This document shows positions 1 to 9,232 of a stretch of 64,000 nucleotides of DNA, piece after piece. A program made the translations under genes and the position numbers. Location: NCBI GenBank assembly GCA_964559455.1, contig CAZLHO010000001.1, positions 1-64,000 of the forward strand, given 5' to 3'. Source of the DNA: CAZLHO01 sp964559455 (lineage in GTDB: Bacteria; Krumholzibacteriota; Krumholzibacteriia; LZORAL124-64-63). The notes beneath the pieces were generated by a model. That model was given only the letters and a program-made list of their open reading frames with translations, had not been told where the DNA came from and did no database searches. The number at the start of each line of letters is the position of its first letter. Position 1 is the first letter of the stretch.

Positions 1-738
1 TCGAACAACCTGCCCGTCCAGCCCCTGGACACCTTCGAGGACAAGTCGGTCTTCACCGGGCCGCGCCGGCCCGACGCCGGCCACTACACGGTCGTCAACC
101 AGTACGATGCGCCGGACCCCGACGGCAAGCCGGCCTGGGTCAAGGTCCAGTGCATGCACTGCCAGGACCCGGCCTGCAAGTCGGCCTGCATCGTCTCGGC
201 CTTCTCCAAGCAGGAGAACGGCGCCGTCGCCTACGACGCCTGGCGCTGCATGGGCTGCCGCTACTGCATGGTGGCCTGCCCCTTCCAGATTCCGGCCTAC
301 GAATACGACAACCCGCTGACGCCGCAGGTCCGCAAGTGCACCTTCTGCTTCGAGAGGCTGGAAGAGGGGCGCGTGCCGGCCTGCGTCGAGATCTGCCCGG
401 TCGAATGCCTGACCTTCGGCAAGCGGGACGACCTGCTGCAGCTGGCCCACCAGCGCATCGCCGCCCGTCCCGACCGTTACGTCGACCACGTCTACGGCGA
501 ACACGAGGTGGGCGGAACCTCGTGGCTCTACCTGGCCGACCGTCCCTTCAGCGAGCTCGGCCTGCCGGAGCTCTCCGAGACGGCGCCGCCCCGGATCACC
601 GAGAACATCCAGCACGGCATCTTCAAGCACTTCATTCCGCCCCTTGCGCTCTACGCCGTCCTCGGCCAGGTGATGTGGCTGGGCAAGCGCCGCGAGAAGG
701 TCGCGAGCGAGGAAGGAGAGGAGGTCGGCCATGAGTGA
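1..738 (+). CDS. HybA-like 4Fe-4S ferredoxin subunit (5' truncated)
   Basis: The frame is open from base 1, so the start and the first cluster-binding region lie outside the window; 245 residues are visible. Cysteine sets typical of 4Fe-4S ferredoxins can be read: CMHCQDPACKSAC near visible residue 51, CMGCRYCMVAC near 83, and a further CxxC...C...C set near 112-131. The C-terminus carries a hydrophobic segment (HFIPPLALYAVLGQVMWLG) followed by basic residues. This matches the membrane anchor of E. coli HybA, including the preceding ENIQH motif. Known role of the family: electron transfer between a periplasmic oxidoreductase and a NrfD-type membrane subunit. The stop overlaps the next start by 8 bases. 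The catalytic partner (a NiFe hydrogenase or another oxidoreductase) would lie upstream and cannot be seen. Confidence 0.9.
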   Translation, partial: SNNLPVQPLDTFEDKSVFTGPRRPDAGHYTVVNQYDAPDPDGKPAWVKVQCMHCQDPACKSACIVSAFSKQENGAVAYDAWRCMGCRYCMVACPFQIPAYEYDNPLTPQVRKCTFCFERLEEGRVPACVEICPVECLTFGKRDDLLQLAHQRIAARPDRYVDHVYGEHEVGGTSWLYLADRPFSELGLPELSETAPPRITENIQHGIFKHFIPPLALYAVLGQVMWLGKRREKVASEEGEEVGHE

Positions 739-1984
739 GCACGCCGCACCCCTGCAGCGCCGCTTCTGGACCCCCGGCGCCTTCGTGCTGCTGGCCCTGA
801 TGGCGATCGGCGCCGCCTTCGCGGCCAAGCGCTTCATCTACGGCATCGGCAGCATCACGAACCTCAACGACCAGTACCCGTGGGGCCTCTGGATCGCCTT
901 CGACGTGGCCTGCGGCGTCGCCTTGGCCGCCGGCGGCTTCACCACGGCGGCCCTGGCCCACATCTTCCACCGCGAGCGCTTCCACGCCCTGGTGCGCCCG
1001 GCGCTGCTGACCGCGGCCCTGGGCTACACCTTCGTCGTGCTCGGCCTGCTGGTCGACCTCGGCCGCTTCTACAACATCTGGCACCCGATGCTGCCCCAGA
1101 TGTGGTCAGGCAACTCCGGCCTCTTCGAGGTCGCGATGTGCGTCATGACCTACCTGACCGTGCTCTACATCGAGTTTGTGCCGGTGGTCGTGGAGCGCTT
1201 CGGGGGGCGCGTGAACCTGCCCGGGCTGCTGAAGCCCTTCAACGGCCTCGCCGAATCCCTCATGCGCCTCTTCGATCGCACGCTGGGACGCCTGATGTTC
1301 CTCTTCGTGATCGCGGGCGTGGTGCTCTCCTGCATGCACCAGTCCTCGTTGGGCGTGCTGCTGGTGCTGGCCCCGGACAAGATGCACCCGCTGTGGTACA
1401 CCCGGATCCTGCCCCTGCAGTTCCTGCTCTCGGCCATCGCCGTCGGCTTCCCGATGGTGATCTTCGAATCCTGGGTGGCCAGCCGCTCCTTCCGGCGCAA
1501 GCCCGAGATGGACCTGCTCGCGCCGCTGAGCCGCATCATTCCCGTGCTGCTCTTCGTCTACCTCGGGGTCAAGGTGACCGACCTGGCGATCCGCGGCGCC
1601 TTCCCCCTGCTCTTCGAGGGCTCCCTCGAATCCGGGGCCTACCTGGCGGAGGTGCTGATCGGCGTCGTCGCGCCTTTGCTGCTGCTGCTCTTCGAGAAGG
1701 TGCGCCGCAGCCCCAACCTGCTCTTCACGTCGGCGGTCCTGGTCGTGCTCGGCGTGGTCATGAACCGCATCAACGTCTACCTGATCGCCTACCGCCCGGT
1801 CTACATGACCGAACGCTACCTGCCGGCGATCGGCGAGGTCGCGGTGACCGTCGGCCTCATCTCCGGCCTGATGTTCGTCTACCGCTTCCTGGTCAACGTG
1901 CTGCCCGTGCTGCCCGCCGAGGCGACCTCGGCGCCCGCCGCCGGGATCCGCGAGGCGCAGCCCTGGGAGGAGATCCATGCGTAG
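731..1984 (+). CDS. HybB/NrfD-family quinone-interacting membrane subunit
   Basis: 417 residues with about 10 predicted hydrophobic membrane segments. It shares visible signatures with E. coli HybB: the N-terminal KRFIYGIGSI...LN..YPWGLWIAFD block, the charged/hydrophobic GRFYNIW block, and MHQSSLG near residue 200. NrfD/HybB proteins are membrane-integral quinone-reacting subunits that receive electrons from, or donate them to, a HybA-like ferredoxin. The ATG lies inside the end of the preceding ferredoxin frame, and the 3' end overlaps the cytochrome gene by 8 bases, so the three genes are translationally coupled. The direction of electron flow (quinone reduction or quinol oxidation) cannot be told from sequence. 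Confidence 0.92.
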   Translation: MSEHAAPLQRRFWTPGAFVLLALMAIGAAFAAKRFIYGIGSITNLNDQYPWGLWIAFDVACGVALAAGGFTTAALAHIFHRERFHALVRPALLTAALGYTFVVLGLLVDLGRFYNIWHPMLPQMWSGNSGLFEVAMCVMTYLTVLYIEFVPVVVERFGGRVNLPGLLKPFNGLAESLMRLFDRTLGRLMFLFVIAGVVLSCMHQSSLGVLLVLAPDKMHPLWYTRILPLQFLLSAIAVGFPMVIFESWVASRSFRRKPEMDLLAPLSRIIPVLLFVYLGVKVTDLAIRGAFPLLFEGSLESGAYLAEVLIGVVAPLLLLLFEKVRRSPNLLFTSAVLVVLGVVMNRINVYLIAYRPVYMTERYLPAIGEVAVTVGLISGLMFVYRFLVNVLPVLPAEATSAPAAGIREAQPWEEIHA

Positions 1985-3080
1985 ACTTTACCGCGCCCTG
2001 CCGGCGGTCCTGGTGCTGGCCGCCCTTGGCATCGCACCCGTCGTCGCCCACGAGTCGGACGCGCTCGACTGCTCCGCCTGCCACGTCTGCGACAACCCCA
2101 CGGCGACCGATCCCTGCCTCAAGGCCGAGACCTGCCCCCGCCACGAGCTCAGCCAGTCGCTCGCCGCGGACCTGGGGCCCGAGATCGTCATCCTGGACCA
2201 GCTCGAGGACCTTTACGTGGCCGTGCGCTTCGACCACCACGCCCACGCGGCCATGGTGGACATGGGGGAGGGCTGCGAGACCTGCCACCATTTCTCGCCG
2301 CCCAACTCGCCGCATCCGTCCTGCCGGGAATGCCATCCGGCCAACATCCAGCATGAGGACCTGACCCAGCCCGGGCTCAAGGGGGCCTACCACCGGCAGT
2401 GCATGGGCTGCCATTCGGACTGGGACCACGACACCAAATGCGAGGTCTGCCACGCCAAGAAGGCCGGCGGGCGCCTGCACGGCACCGCGACCACCTTCAC
2501 CCACGACCGGCACTACGAGCCGATCGAGATGAAGGAGCTGATCATCTTCGAGACCGGCTACGAGGACGGCGACACGGTGCCTTTCCATCACCGCAACCAC
2601 GCCGAGCTGTACGAGGTCAACTGCGCGCTTTGCCACGAGCAGCAGAGCTGCGCCCAGTGCCACGTGCATGGCGCCGAGTCGCATCCGCTGGGCGAGCTCG
2701 AGGAGGTCGACCTCCACGACGCCTGTTACCAGTGCCACGTGGACCAGGACTGCGGCCACTGCCACGGCCGCGGCGCCGGGGATCTCTTCGATCACGCCAG
2801 CACCGGCTGGCCGTTGAAGTCCTATCACGGCGAGCTGCACTGCCGCCGCTGCCACGTCGGCGAAGGCGTCTACCCCCGCCTCGACAGCGACTGCGCAACC
2901 TGTCACGACGACTGGAACGGCGACTTCGATCACCGGGTGACGGGAGTCGTCCTGGACGAGGTCCACGGCGAGTCCGACTGCGCGGATTGCCACCAGTCCG
3001 GCGTGGGCCGGGGCGTCTCCTGCGACGCCTGCCACGACGACGGGCGCGTCTACGGCGCGGCGACCGGATTCGGAGAGTAG
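1977..3080 (+). CDS. periplasmic 13-haem c-type cytochrome
   Basis: 367 residues. A signal peptide (basic MRRLYR, then a hydrophobic stretch ending near VVAHES) directs export. I count 13 CxxCH haem-attachment motifs: CSACH, CETCH, CRECH, CMGCH, CEVCH, CALCH, CAQCH, CYQCH, CGHCH, CRRCH, CATCH, CADCH and CDACH. Several further histidines lie between them and could be distal ligands. There is no other recognisable domain. Overlap with the HybB-like gene (8 bases) makes it part of the same complex, resembling Hmc-type or cytochrome-linked hydrogenase modules in which the cytochrome links the membrane subunit to periplasmic partners. The partner and the terminal acceptor are unknown. Confidence 0.9.
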   Translation: MRRLYRALPAVLVLAALGIAPVVAHESDALDCSACHVCDNPTATDPCLKAETCPRHELSQSLAADLGPEIVILDQLEDLYVAVRFDHHAHAAMVDMGEGCETCHHFSPPNSPHPSCRECHPANIQHEDLTQPGLKGAYHRQCMGCHSDWDHDTKCEVCHAKKAGGRLHGTATTFTHDRHYEPIEMKELIIFETGYEDGDTVPFHHRNHAELYEVNCALCHEQQSCAQCHVHGAESHPLGELEEVDLHDACYQCHVDQDCGHCHGRGAGDLFDHASTGWPLKSYHGELHCRRCHVGEGVYPRLDSDCATCHDDWNGDFDHRVTGVVLDEVHGESDCADCHQSGVGRGVSCDACHDDGRVYGAATGFGE

Positions 3081-3149
3081 CGGCCGCCGTTGCCGCGTCC
3101 GGCCGACGCTCCTATCGTGTGTGCCCGACCCCGATTTCCGCCCCGGGAC

Positions 3150-3178
3150 TTGACAGTCTCCGGGGCGGAGGGCATCCT
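3150..3178 (+). promoter_or_regulatory. promoter of tRNA-Cys
   Basis: TTGACA at 3150-3155, a 17-base spacer, then CATCCT at 3173-3178. The tRNA begins 17 bases further on. The same -35 and spacer recur before other tRNAs in this window, which supports the call despite the weak -10. Confidence 0.7.
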
Positions 3179-3195
3179 TGGGGCTGCCGATTCGA

Positions 3196-3270
3196 GGCGG
3201 CATAGCCAAGTGGCTAAGGCGACGGACTGCAAATCCGTTATCCCCGGTTCGAGTCCGGGTGCCGCCTCCA
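3196..3270 (+). tRNA. tRNA-Cys (anticodon GCA)
   Basis: Full cloverleaf: acceptor GGCGGCA pairs with TGCCGCC. The anticodon stem is ACGGA/TCCGT around loop CTGCAAA (anticodon GCA), and the T arm is CCCGG/CCGGG. Discriminator T and an encoded CCA end the gene. Own promoter upstream and a strong terminator just downstream. Confidence 0.97.
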
Positions 3271-3282
3271 TCCATCTCCGGG

Positions 3283-3316
3283 GATCCCGGCGCCGACGGC
3301 GCCGGGATCTTCTTTT
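3283..3316 (+). terminator. intrinsic terminator after tRNA-Cys
   Basis: Perfect 12-bp stem GATCCCGGCGCC/GGCGCCGGGATC with a 3-base GAC loop, followed by TTCTTTT. Confidence 0.9.
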
Positions 3317-3343
3317 CCATCCCGCCTGTCCGCTCTTCGCGCG

Positions 3344-3372
3344 TTGACTTTCGTCCTGCGCTCGCCCATCAT
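3344..3372 (+). promoter_or_regulatory. promoter of tRNA-Leu
   Basis: TTGACT at 3344-3349, 17-base spacer, CATCAT at 3367-3372; the tRNA starts 9 bases later, close to the expected transcription start. Confidence 0.65.
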
Positions 3373-3381
3373 CGAAGCGAC

Positions 3382-3466
3382 GCCGGGGTGGCGAAACTGG
3401 TAGACGCAGGGGACTTAAAATCCCCCGGGGCGTTGTCCCGTGCCGGTTCGAGTCCGGCCCTCGGCA
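3382..3466 (+). tRNA. tRNA-Leu (anticodon TAA)
   Basis: Acceptor GCCGGGG pairs with CCTCGGC (one G-T pair). Anticodon stem GGGGA/TCCCC around CTTAAAA, giving TAA. It has the long variable arm expected of a class II tRNA and the T arm GCCGG/CCGGC. CCA is not encoded. Confidence 0.97.
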
Positions 3467-3475
3467 CTCCTTTCC

Positions 3476-3508
3476 GGCCCCGCCGTCGACGGCGTCGGGC
3501 CTTTCGTT
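3476..3508 (+). terminator. intrinsic terminator after tRNA-Leu
   Basis: Two 5-bp helices (GGCCC/GGGCC and CGCCG/CGGCG separated by a small bulge) around a TCGA loop, then TTTCGTT. Confidence 0.7.
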
Positions 3509-3530
3509 CAGCCCCCACCGGGAGCTTGCC

Positions 3531-4727
3531 GTGCGACTGGCCTTCCTTTCCATCGGACGCCACATCCACACCGAGCGCTGGATCCGCTGGTTCGCCGAAC
3601 GCGGCCACGAATGCCATCTGCTCACGGTCCAGCCCGGGGATGTCGAGGGCGTCGCGGTGCACGACATCCGCGCCGGCTTCGGTCCCAAGCCCCTGCGCTA
3701 CGCGGCGAGTCTGGCCGTGGTCCGGCGGCGCCTGGCCCGGATCCGTCCGGATCTGCTCAACACCCACTTCCTGACCGGCTACGGCTACTGGGGCCATTTC
3801 TCCGGATTCCATCCCAACGTCCTGACGGTCTGGGGGGACGACGTCTACGTGACCCCCTTCGAGACGAAGCTGAAGAACCGGCTGGCCCGCCTGGCCCTGA
3901 CCTCCTGCGAGGCCTTGACGGGCGACTCGGCGGACATCCTGTCCCGGGCCGTGGAGCTGGGGGCGGATCCCGACCGCGCCTTCCGCGTGCTCTGGGGCGT
4001 GGACTTCGAGCGCTTCGACCCCACCTTTGTCGCTCCGGACCGCGTCGAGNNNNNNNNNNGCTTCCGACCCGCCGACGCCGCCGCGGCGCGAGCGGCCTAC
4101 GGTTTCGCGCCCGACGACATCGTCTACTTCTCGCCGCGCAGCTTCACCCAGCCCTACTACAACATCGACATCGTGATCAAGGCCGCCGCCCAGGTCCTGC
4201 TCGCCGAGCCGCGGGCCCGTTTCCTCTTCGCCGGCTACGAGGGCGACCCCGACCCGTTCTGGGCCCGGGCCGAGAACGCCGGCATCGGCGGCGTCTCGAA
4301 GTTCATCGGCCGCATCCCGCACGCCGAGTTCGCCGACGCCCTGAACGCCTCGGATGTCTTCATCTCGGTGCCCTCGGTCGACGCCACCGCGGTCAGCCTG
4401 CTCGAGGCGATGGCCTGCGGCTGCGCGATCATCGTCAGTTCCCTGCCCTCGAGCCTGGAGTGGGTGCAGGACGGGACCTCGGCCCTGGTCGTCGCCCCTC
4501 GCGAGGTCGAGGACCTGAGCGCCGCGATGCTCCGGCTGGCCCGCGACACGGGCCTGCGCCGGCGGATGGGCGAGAATGCGACCGCCGCCGCGCGTCGGGT
4601 CGCCGGTTTCGACGCCAACATGCAGACGGTCGACCGGATCTTCGCCCGCCTCGTCGACGGAGCGGGGGAGTGGCCCGCCGAGTCCGCCCTGCCCAGCCTG
4701 GCGCCCGCCCCCGGGAGCCGGCCGTGA
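3531..4727 (+). CDS. GT4-family glycosyltransferase (contains assembly gap)
   Basis: 398 codons including four unknown ones over the run of N at 4050-4059. The C-terminal half shows the GT-B/GT4 donor-site pattern: a FxGxY-like strand, a GRIPHAEFADALNASDVFISVPS block and a S.LEAMACG nucleotide-sugar-binding motif. The N-terminal half has the expected histidine-rich acceptor domain and a GVDFERFDP linker. These enzymes move a sugar from a nucleotide donor to lipid or polysaccharide acceptors in the cytoplasm. The frame resumes correctly after the N run, but the true gap length, and so the missing residues, are unknown. A GTGA overlap joins it to a GT2 gene. Substrate cannot be assigned. Confidence 0.9.
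   Translation: MRLAFLSIGRHIHTERWIRWFAERGHECHLLTVQPGDVEGVAVHDIRAGFGPKPLRYAASLAVVRRRLARIRPDLLNTHFLTGYGYWGHFSGFHPNVLTVWGDDVYVTPFETKLKNRLARLALTSCEALTGDSADILSRAVELGADPDRAFRVLWGVDFERFDPTFVAPDRVEXXXXFRPADAAAARAAYGFAPDDIVYFSPRSFTQPYYNIDIVIKAAAQVLLAEPRARFLFAGYEGDPDPFWARAENAGIGGVSKFIGRIPHAEFADALNASDVFISVPSVDATAVSLLEAMACGCAIIVSSLPSSLEWVQDGTSALVVAPREVEDLSAAMLRLARDTGLRRRMGENATAAARRVAGFDANMQTVDRIFARLVDGAGEWPAESALPSLAPAPGSRP
4050..4059. other. assembly gap (10 N)
   Basis: Exactly ten undetermined bases lie inside the GT4 coding sequence. This is a scaffolding placeholder, so its real length may differ. Confidence 0.99.
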
Positions 4728-5683
4728 CCCGGCTGACCGTCGTGATCCCCTCGCGCGACAAGGCGCCGCTGCTGGCCCGGACCCTGGACGCCCTCGAGGC
4801 GCAGACCTTGCCCGCGGACGAATGGAACTGCGTGGTGGTCGACGACGCTTCGCGGGACGGGACTGCGGACCTGCTCGCCGCCCGGTGCGGAGGCTGGAAG
4901 GATCGCCTGCAGGTGGTGCGACCGCCCCGCAACGTCGGTCGGGCCGCGGCGCGCAACCTGGGCGCCGCCGCCGCCGACGGCGAGCTGCTGCTCTTCCTCG
5001 ACGACGACATCGTCGCTCCGCCGGGGCTGCTGGCGGCCCATCGCGACCTGCTGGCCGACCGGCCCGGCTGGGGCACGATCGGCAGGGTGGCCACCGACCC
5101 CGAACTGATCGACGCCGGGCACTTCCACTACCTCGATTCCCGCGGAGTCGCCAAGCTGCCTCCGGGGCCGGTCCCCGCCCGCTACTTCGTCACCCAGAAC
5201 GCGGCCGTGCCCCGGGAGGCCTTCCGCTCCGTCGGCGGTTTCGACGAGGAGTTCTCGGCTTACGGCTTCGAGGACATGGAAGTCGCCTTCCGTCTCGAGG
5301 ACCGGGCCGGTGTCCGGTTCCTGGGGCTGCACGATCCCGTTCCCATCCATGTCCACCACCACACGCTGGCCGACTGGACAGTCAAGAAGATCGAATGCGG
5401 CCGGAGCTCCCTGGAGTTGCTGGCCCGGCTGCATCCCGGCCGTCTGGGCGAGATGCGGCTGGACCTGGTCGTGGATCCTCCCGGAGGCCCCGCTGCGGGG
5501 CCCTGGCGACGCCTGCTGCGACGCGCGGCCGCGGCCGTGGGCGTCGACCCCCTGACCTCGATCGTCGCCTCATGGCCCACGGGGGAGGCTCACAGGCCCC
5601 TGGCCTTCGCCGCCTACGCCCGCTGCTGCGACCTGCTCGTGCTGTCCTGTTACGCCAAGGGCCTGACGTCTCGCCGGATTTGA
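4724..5683 (+). CDS. GT2-family glycosyltransferase
   Basis: 319 residues from a GTG start that overlaps the GT4 stop (GTGA). The GT-A fold is visible: TVVIPSRDK at the N-terminus, VVVDDASRDGT near residue 38, LLFLDDDIV with the DxD metal/nucleotide site near 88, and a later FEDMEVAFRLEDRAG acid motif. The remaining 100 residues are less conserved. It probably acts with the neighbouring GT4 enzyme on a surface glycan; acceptor and sugar are unknown. TTGACA at 5680-5685 contains this gene's TGA stop codon, but no convincing -10 follows it. Confidence 0.9.
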   Translation: MTRLTVVIPSRDKAPLLARTLDALEAQTLPADEWNCVVVDDASRDGTADLLAARCGGWKDRLQVVRPPRNVGRAAARNLGAAAADGELLLFLDDDIVAPPGLLAAHRDLLADRPGWGTIGRVATDPELIDAGHFHYLDSRGVAKLPPGPVPARYFVTQNAAVPREAFRSVGGFDEEFSAYGFEDMEVAFRLEDRAGVRFLGLHDPVPIHVHHHTLADWTVKKIECGRSSLELLARLHPGRLGEMRLDLVVDPPGGPAAGPWRRLLRRAAAAVGVDPLTSIVASWPTGEAHRPLAFAAYARCCDLLVLSCYAKGLTSRRI

Positions 5684-5795
5684 CATCCGATACCTGCCAT
5701 CCAATGACAATATGACATAGCCTGGCATGTCGTCCGGACGCCGGGGAATGGCCCCGTTTGCGGTCGATGCCCGCAATCCATTGCCGTCAAGCAAC

Positions 5796-5821
5796 TTGAA
5801 AGAGAATCCTGCCGGGGCAGG
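5796..5821 (+). promoter_or_regulatory. dnaK upstream element: TTGAAA plus inverted repeat
   Basis: TTGAAA (5796-5801, preceded by C) resembles a sigma-70 or sigma-32 -35 box. It is followed at 5808-5821 by the perfect inverted repeat CCTGCC-GG-GGCAGG. No CIRCE element and no clear -10 or CCCCAT box is seen, so promoter class and operator function are open. Confidence 0.3.
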
Positions 5822-5893
5822 TTGAGGCACGCATCTTGTTATTCGGTTTCGGAGGCAATGAAGCCACGCGTCAACGTAGGAAGGAATACGATA

Positions 5894-7798
<1,905 letters not shown>

Positions 7799-7826
7799 GT
7801 ACTGTAATCAAATGGTTTAGAGCGAT

Positions 7827-7852
7827 GCGGGCGGGGAATAAACCCCGCCCGC
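7827..7852 (+). terminator. terminator after dnaK
   Basis: Perfect 10-bp stem GCGGGCGGGG/CCCCGCCCGC with AATAAA loop, 28 bases after the dnaK stop. An AT-rich but not pure-T stretch follows. Confidence 0.8.
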
Positions 7853-8151
7853 CGAATAATTGGGAATAAAGCTATGTTTAGTCCATTTTCTGCTTTACAA
7901 AACGAAATTCATCAGCTAATATCGAATCAACCTCCGAATTGAAAACGATTCTTATTTGAAGGACGGCCGCGAGAGGGCTGTAGGAATAAAGAAAAACTGG
8001 AACAAAATAGTCCTGTATGCGTATGGTACGGAATTCCGCGGTGAGAAGGCGGAGGGAAAAGAAACGGGAACAATCCGGCCCCGGGCCGGTTGTGATAGCG
8101 GACGTACCGCCGGACAGGCGGTTGGGCAATAGAGAGCGGGAGGCAGTCTCC
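7853..8151 (+). other. AT-rich intergenic leader of the sigma-factor gene
   Basis: About 300 bases without a supported gene. The first half (to about 8010) is far more AT-rich than the surrounding genes and has several TTGAAA/TTGAAG-like boxes, so the sigma-factor promoter probably lies here; I cannot fix a single -35/-10 pair. At 8075-8089 is the palindrome CCGGCCC-C-GGGCCGG in the presumed 5' untranslated region. Open frames here on both strands have no recognisable product. Confidence 0.5.
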
Positions 8152-9012
8152 ATGTACGAGATCGAATTGAGCAGCGACCGACGCGAGGATTCCAGCTTGC
8201 AGCACTACCTGCAGACCATCGGCAAGTACCGCCTGCTCACCAAGGAGCAGGAGTTCGCGCTCGCCACGCGTATCCGTGGCGGGGATAAGGATGCCCTCGA
8301 CCAGCTGGTCAACGCCAACCTGCGCTTCGTGGTCAGCGTGGCGAAGAAGTTCCTGAACCAGGGGCTCAGCTACATGGACCTGATCGCCGAGGGCAACATC
8401 GGCCTGATCACGGCCGCCAAGCGCTTCGACGAGCGGCGCGAGTTCCGCTTCATCTCCTATGCCGTCTGGTGGATCCGCCAGGCGATCCAGAAGGCCATCG
8501 CCGAGCAGACCAACACCGTGCGTCTGCCGATCAACCGCACGCAGCAGGCCCAGAAGATGAAGCGCGTCGCCCAGCAGCTGGAGCAGAAGTACAAGCGACG
8601 CGTGGACGAGCGCGAGATCGCCGAGAGCCTGAGCCTGTCGATGCAGAAGATGGGCCAGATCCGCGCCGCGAGCAGGCCGCTGATGAGCCTTGACGAGGGC
8701 GTCTACGGCGATGAGAGCTCCACGACCTTGGCCGACACCCTTTCCGATCCCGAGGGCCAGACCCCGGAGGACAGCTTCGTCTCGGGCGAGATGCTCCAGG
8801 AGATGGACGCGGCCCTCGAGATGCTCAGTCGCCGCGAACGGGAGATCGTGGCCCGCTACTATGGACTCGGTTCGGGCGAGCCGCAGTCCCTGGAGACGAT
8901 CGGCCAGGACATCAACCTCTCGCGCGAGCGGGTGCGCCAGATCCGCAACCAGGCCCTGCACCGCATCCGTCAGACCGTCGTGGGGGGCCGGCTGGTCGAC
9001 TACCTGTCATAA
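8152..9012 (+). CDS. rpoD: primary-type RNA polymerase sigma-70 factor
   Basis: 286 residues from ATG 8152, chosen because GGGAGG sits 8 bases upstream; the frame is open further upstream but reads as low-complexity basic sequence. Region 1.2 (LQHYLQTIGKYRLLTKEQEFALA), region 2 (ANLRFVVSVAKKF, DLIAEGNIGLI, FISYAVWWIRQAI with the -10-reading helix), region 3 and region 4 (ETIGQDINLSRERVRQI helix-turn-helix) are all present. Region 1.1 and the non-conserved insert are absent, as in Bacteroidota RpoD. Role: promoter recognition, most likely housekeeping. A group 2 paralogue cannot be excluded. Confidence 0.93.
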   Translation: MYEIELSSDRREDSSLQHYLQTIGKYRLLTKEQEFALATRIRGGDKDALDQLVNANLRFVVSVAKKFLNQGLSYMDLIAEGNIGLITAAKRFDERREFRFISYAVWWIRQAIQKAIAEQTNTVRLPINRTQQAQKMKRVAQQLEQKYKRRVDEREIAESLSLSMQKMGQIRAASRPLMSLDEGVYGDESSTTLADTLSDPEGQTPEDSFVSGEMLQEMDAALEMLSRREREIVARYYGLGSGEPQSLETIGQDINLSRERVRQIRNQALHRIRQTVVGGRLVDYLS

Positions 9013-9017
9013 TTGAT

Positions 9018-9046
9018 TTGACAGGAACTCGGTGACGGGATTAGCT
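9018..9046 (+). promoter_or_regulatory. promoter of tRNA-Val
   Basis: TTGACA 9018-9023, 17-base spacer, TTAGCT 9041-9046, then 13 bases to the tRNA. The tRNA-Gly promoter has the identical hexamers and distances. Confidence 0.7.
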
Positions 9047-9059
9047 TTTCCCGCGCCGT

Positions 9060-9137
9060 GGGCGATTAGCTCAGTTTGGTTAGAGCGCTTGCTCGACACG
9101 CAAGAGGCCACTGGTTCGAGTCCAGTATCGCCCACCA
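9060..9137 (+). tRNA. tRNA-Val (anticodon GAC) with C33
   Basis: Acceptor GGGCGAT/ATCGCCC, D stem GCTC/GAGC, anticodon stem CTTGC/GCAAG, T arm ACTGG/CCAGT, discriminator A and encoded CCA. The anticodon loop reads T-C-GAC-A-C. The anticodon is GAC (valine), but the base before it (position 33), almost always T, is C. Everything else looks functional. Confidence 0.93.
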
Positions 9138-9152
9138 CCGATTACTGCGGAC

Positions 9153-9194
9153 GATGAGGTGGCGCCGAAGGTGGTCACCTCATCTTTCTTTGTG
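9153..9194 (+). terminator. terminator between tRNA-Val and thrS
   Basis: 9-bp stem GATGAGGTG (9153-9161)/CACCTCATC (9176-9184) followed by TTTCTTT. It ends the tRNA-Val transcript and could also act as a thrS leader attenuator. Confidence 0.75.
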
Positions 9195-9232
9195 TCCCCG
9201 GCGCCTTCGGCGCCGAGCAACGAGGCGGCAGG

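Noticed and set aside
5684..5893. CIRCE/HrcA operator or clear sigma-32 promoter before dnaK
   Set aside because: No TTAGCACTC-N9-GAGTGCTAA-like repeat and no CCCCAT -10 box was found; only a weak TTGAAA and a different inverted repeat are present.
7878..8153. 91-residue - strand frame in the dnaK-sigma spacer
   Set aside because: No recognisable features or ribosome site; it overlaps the likely promoter region.
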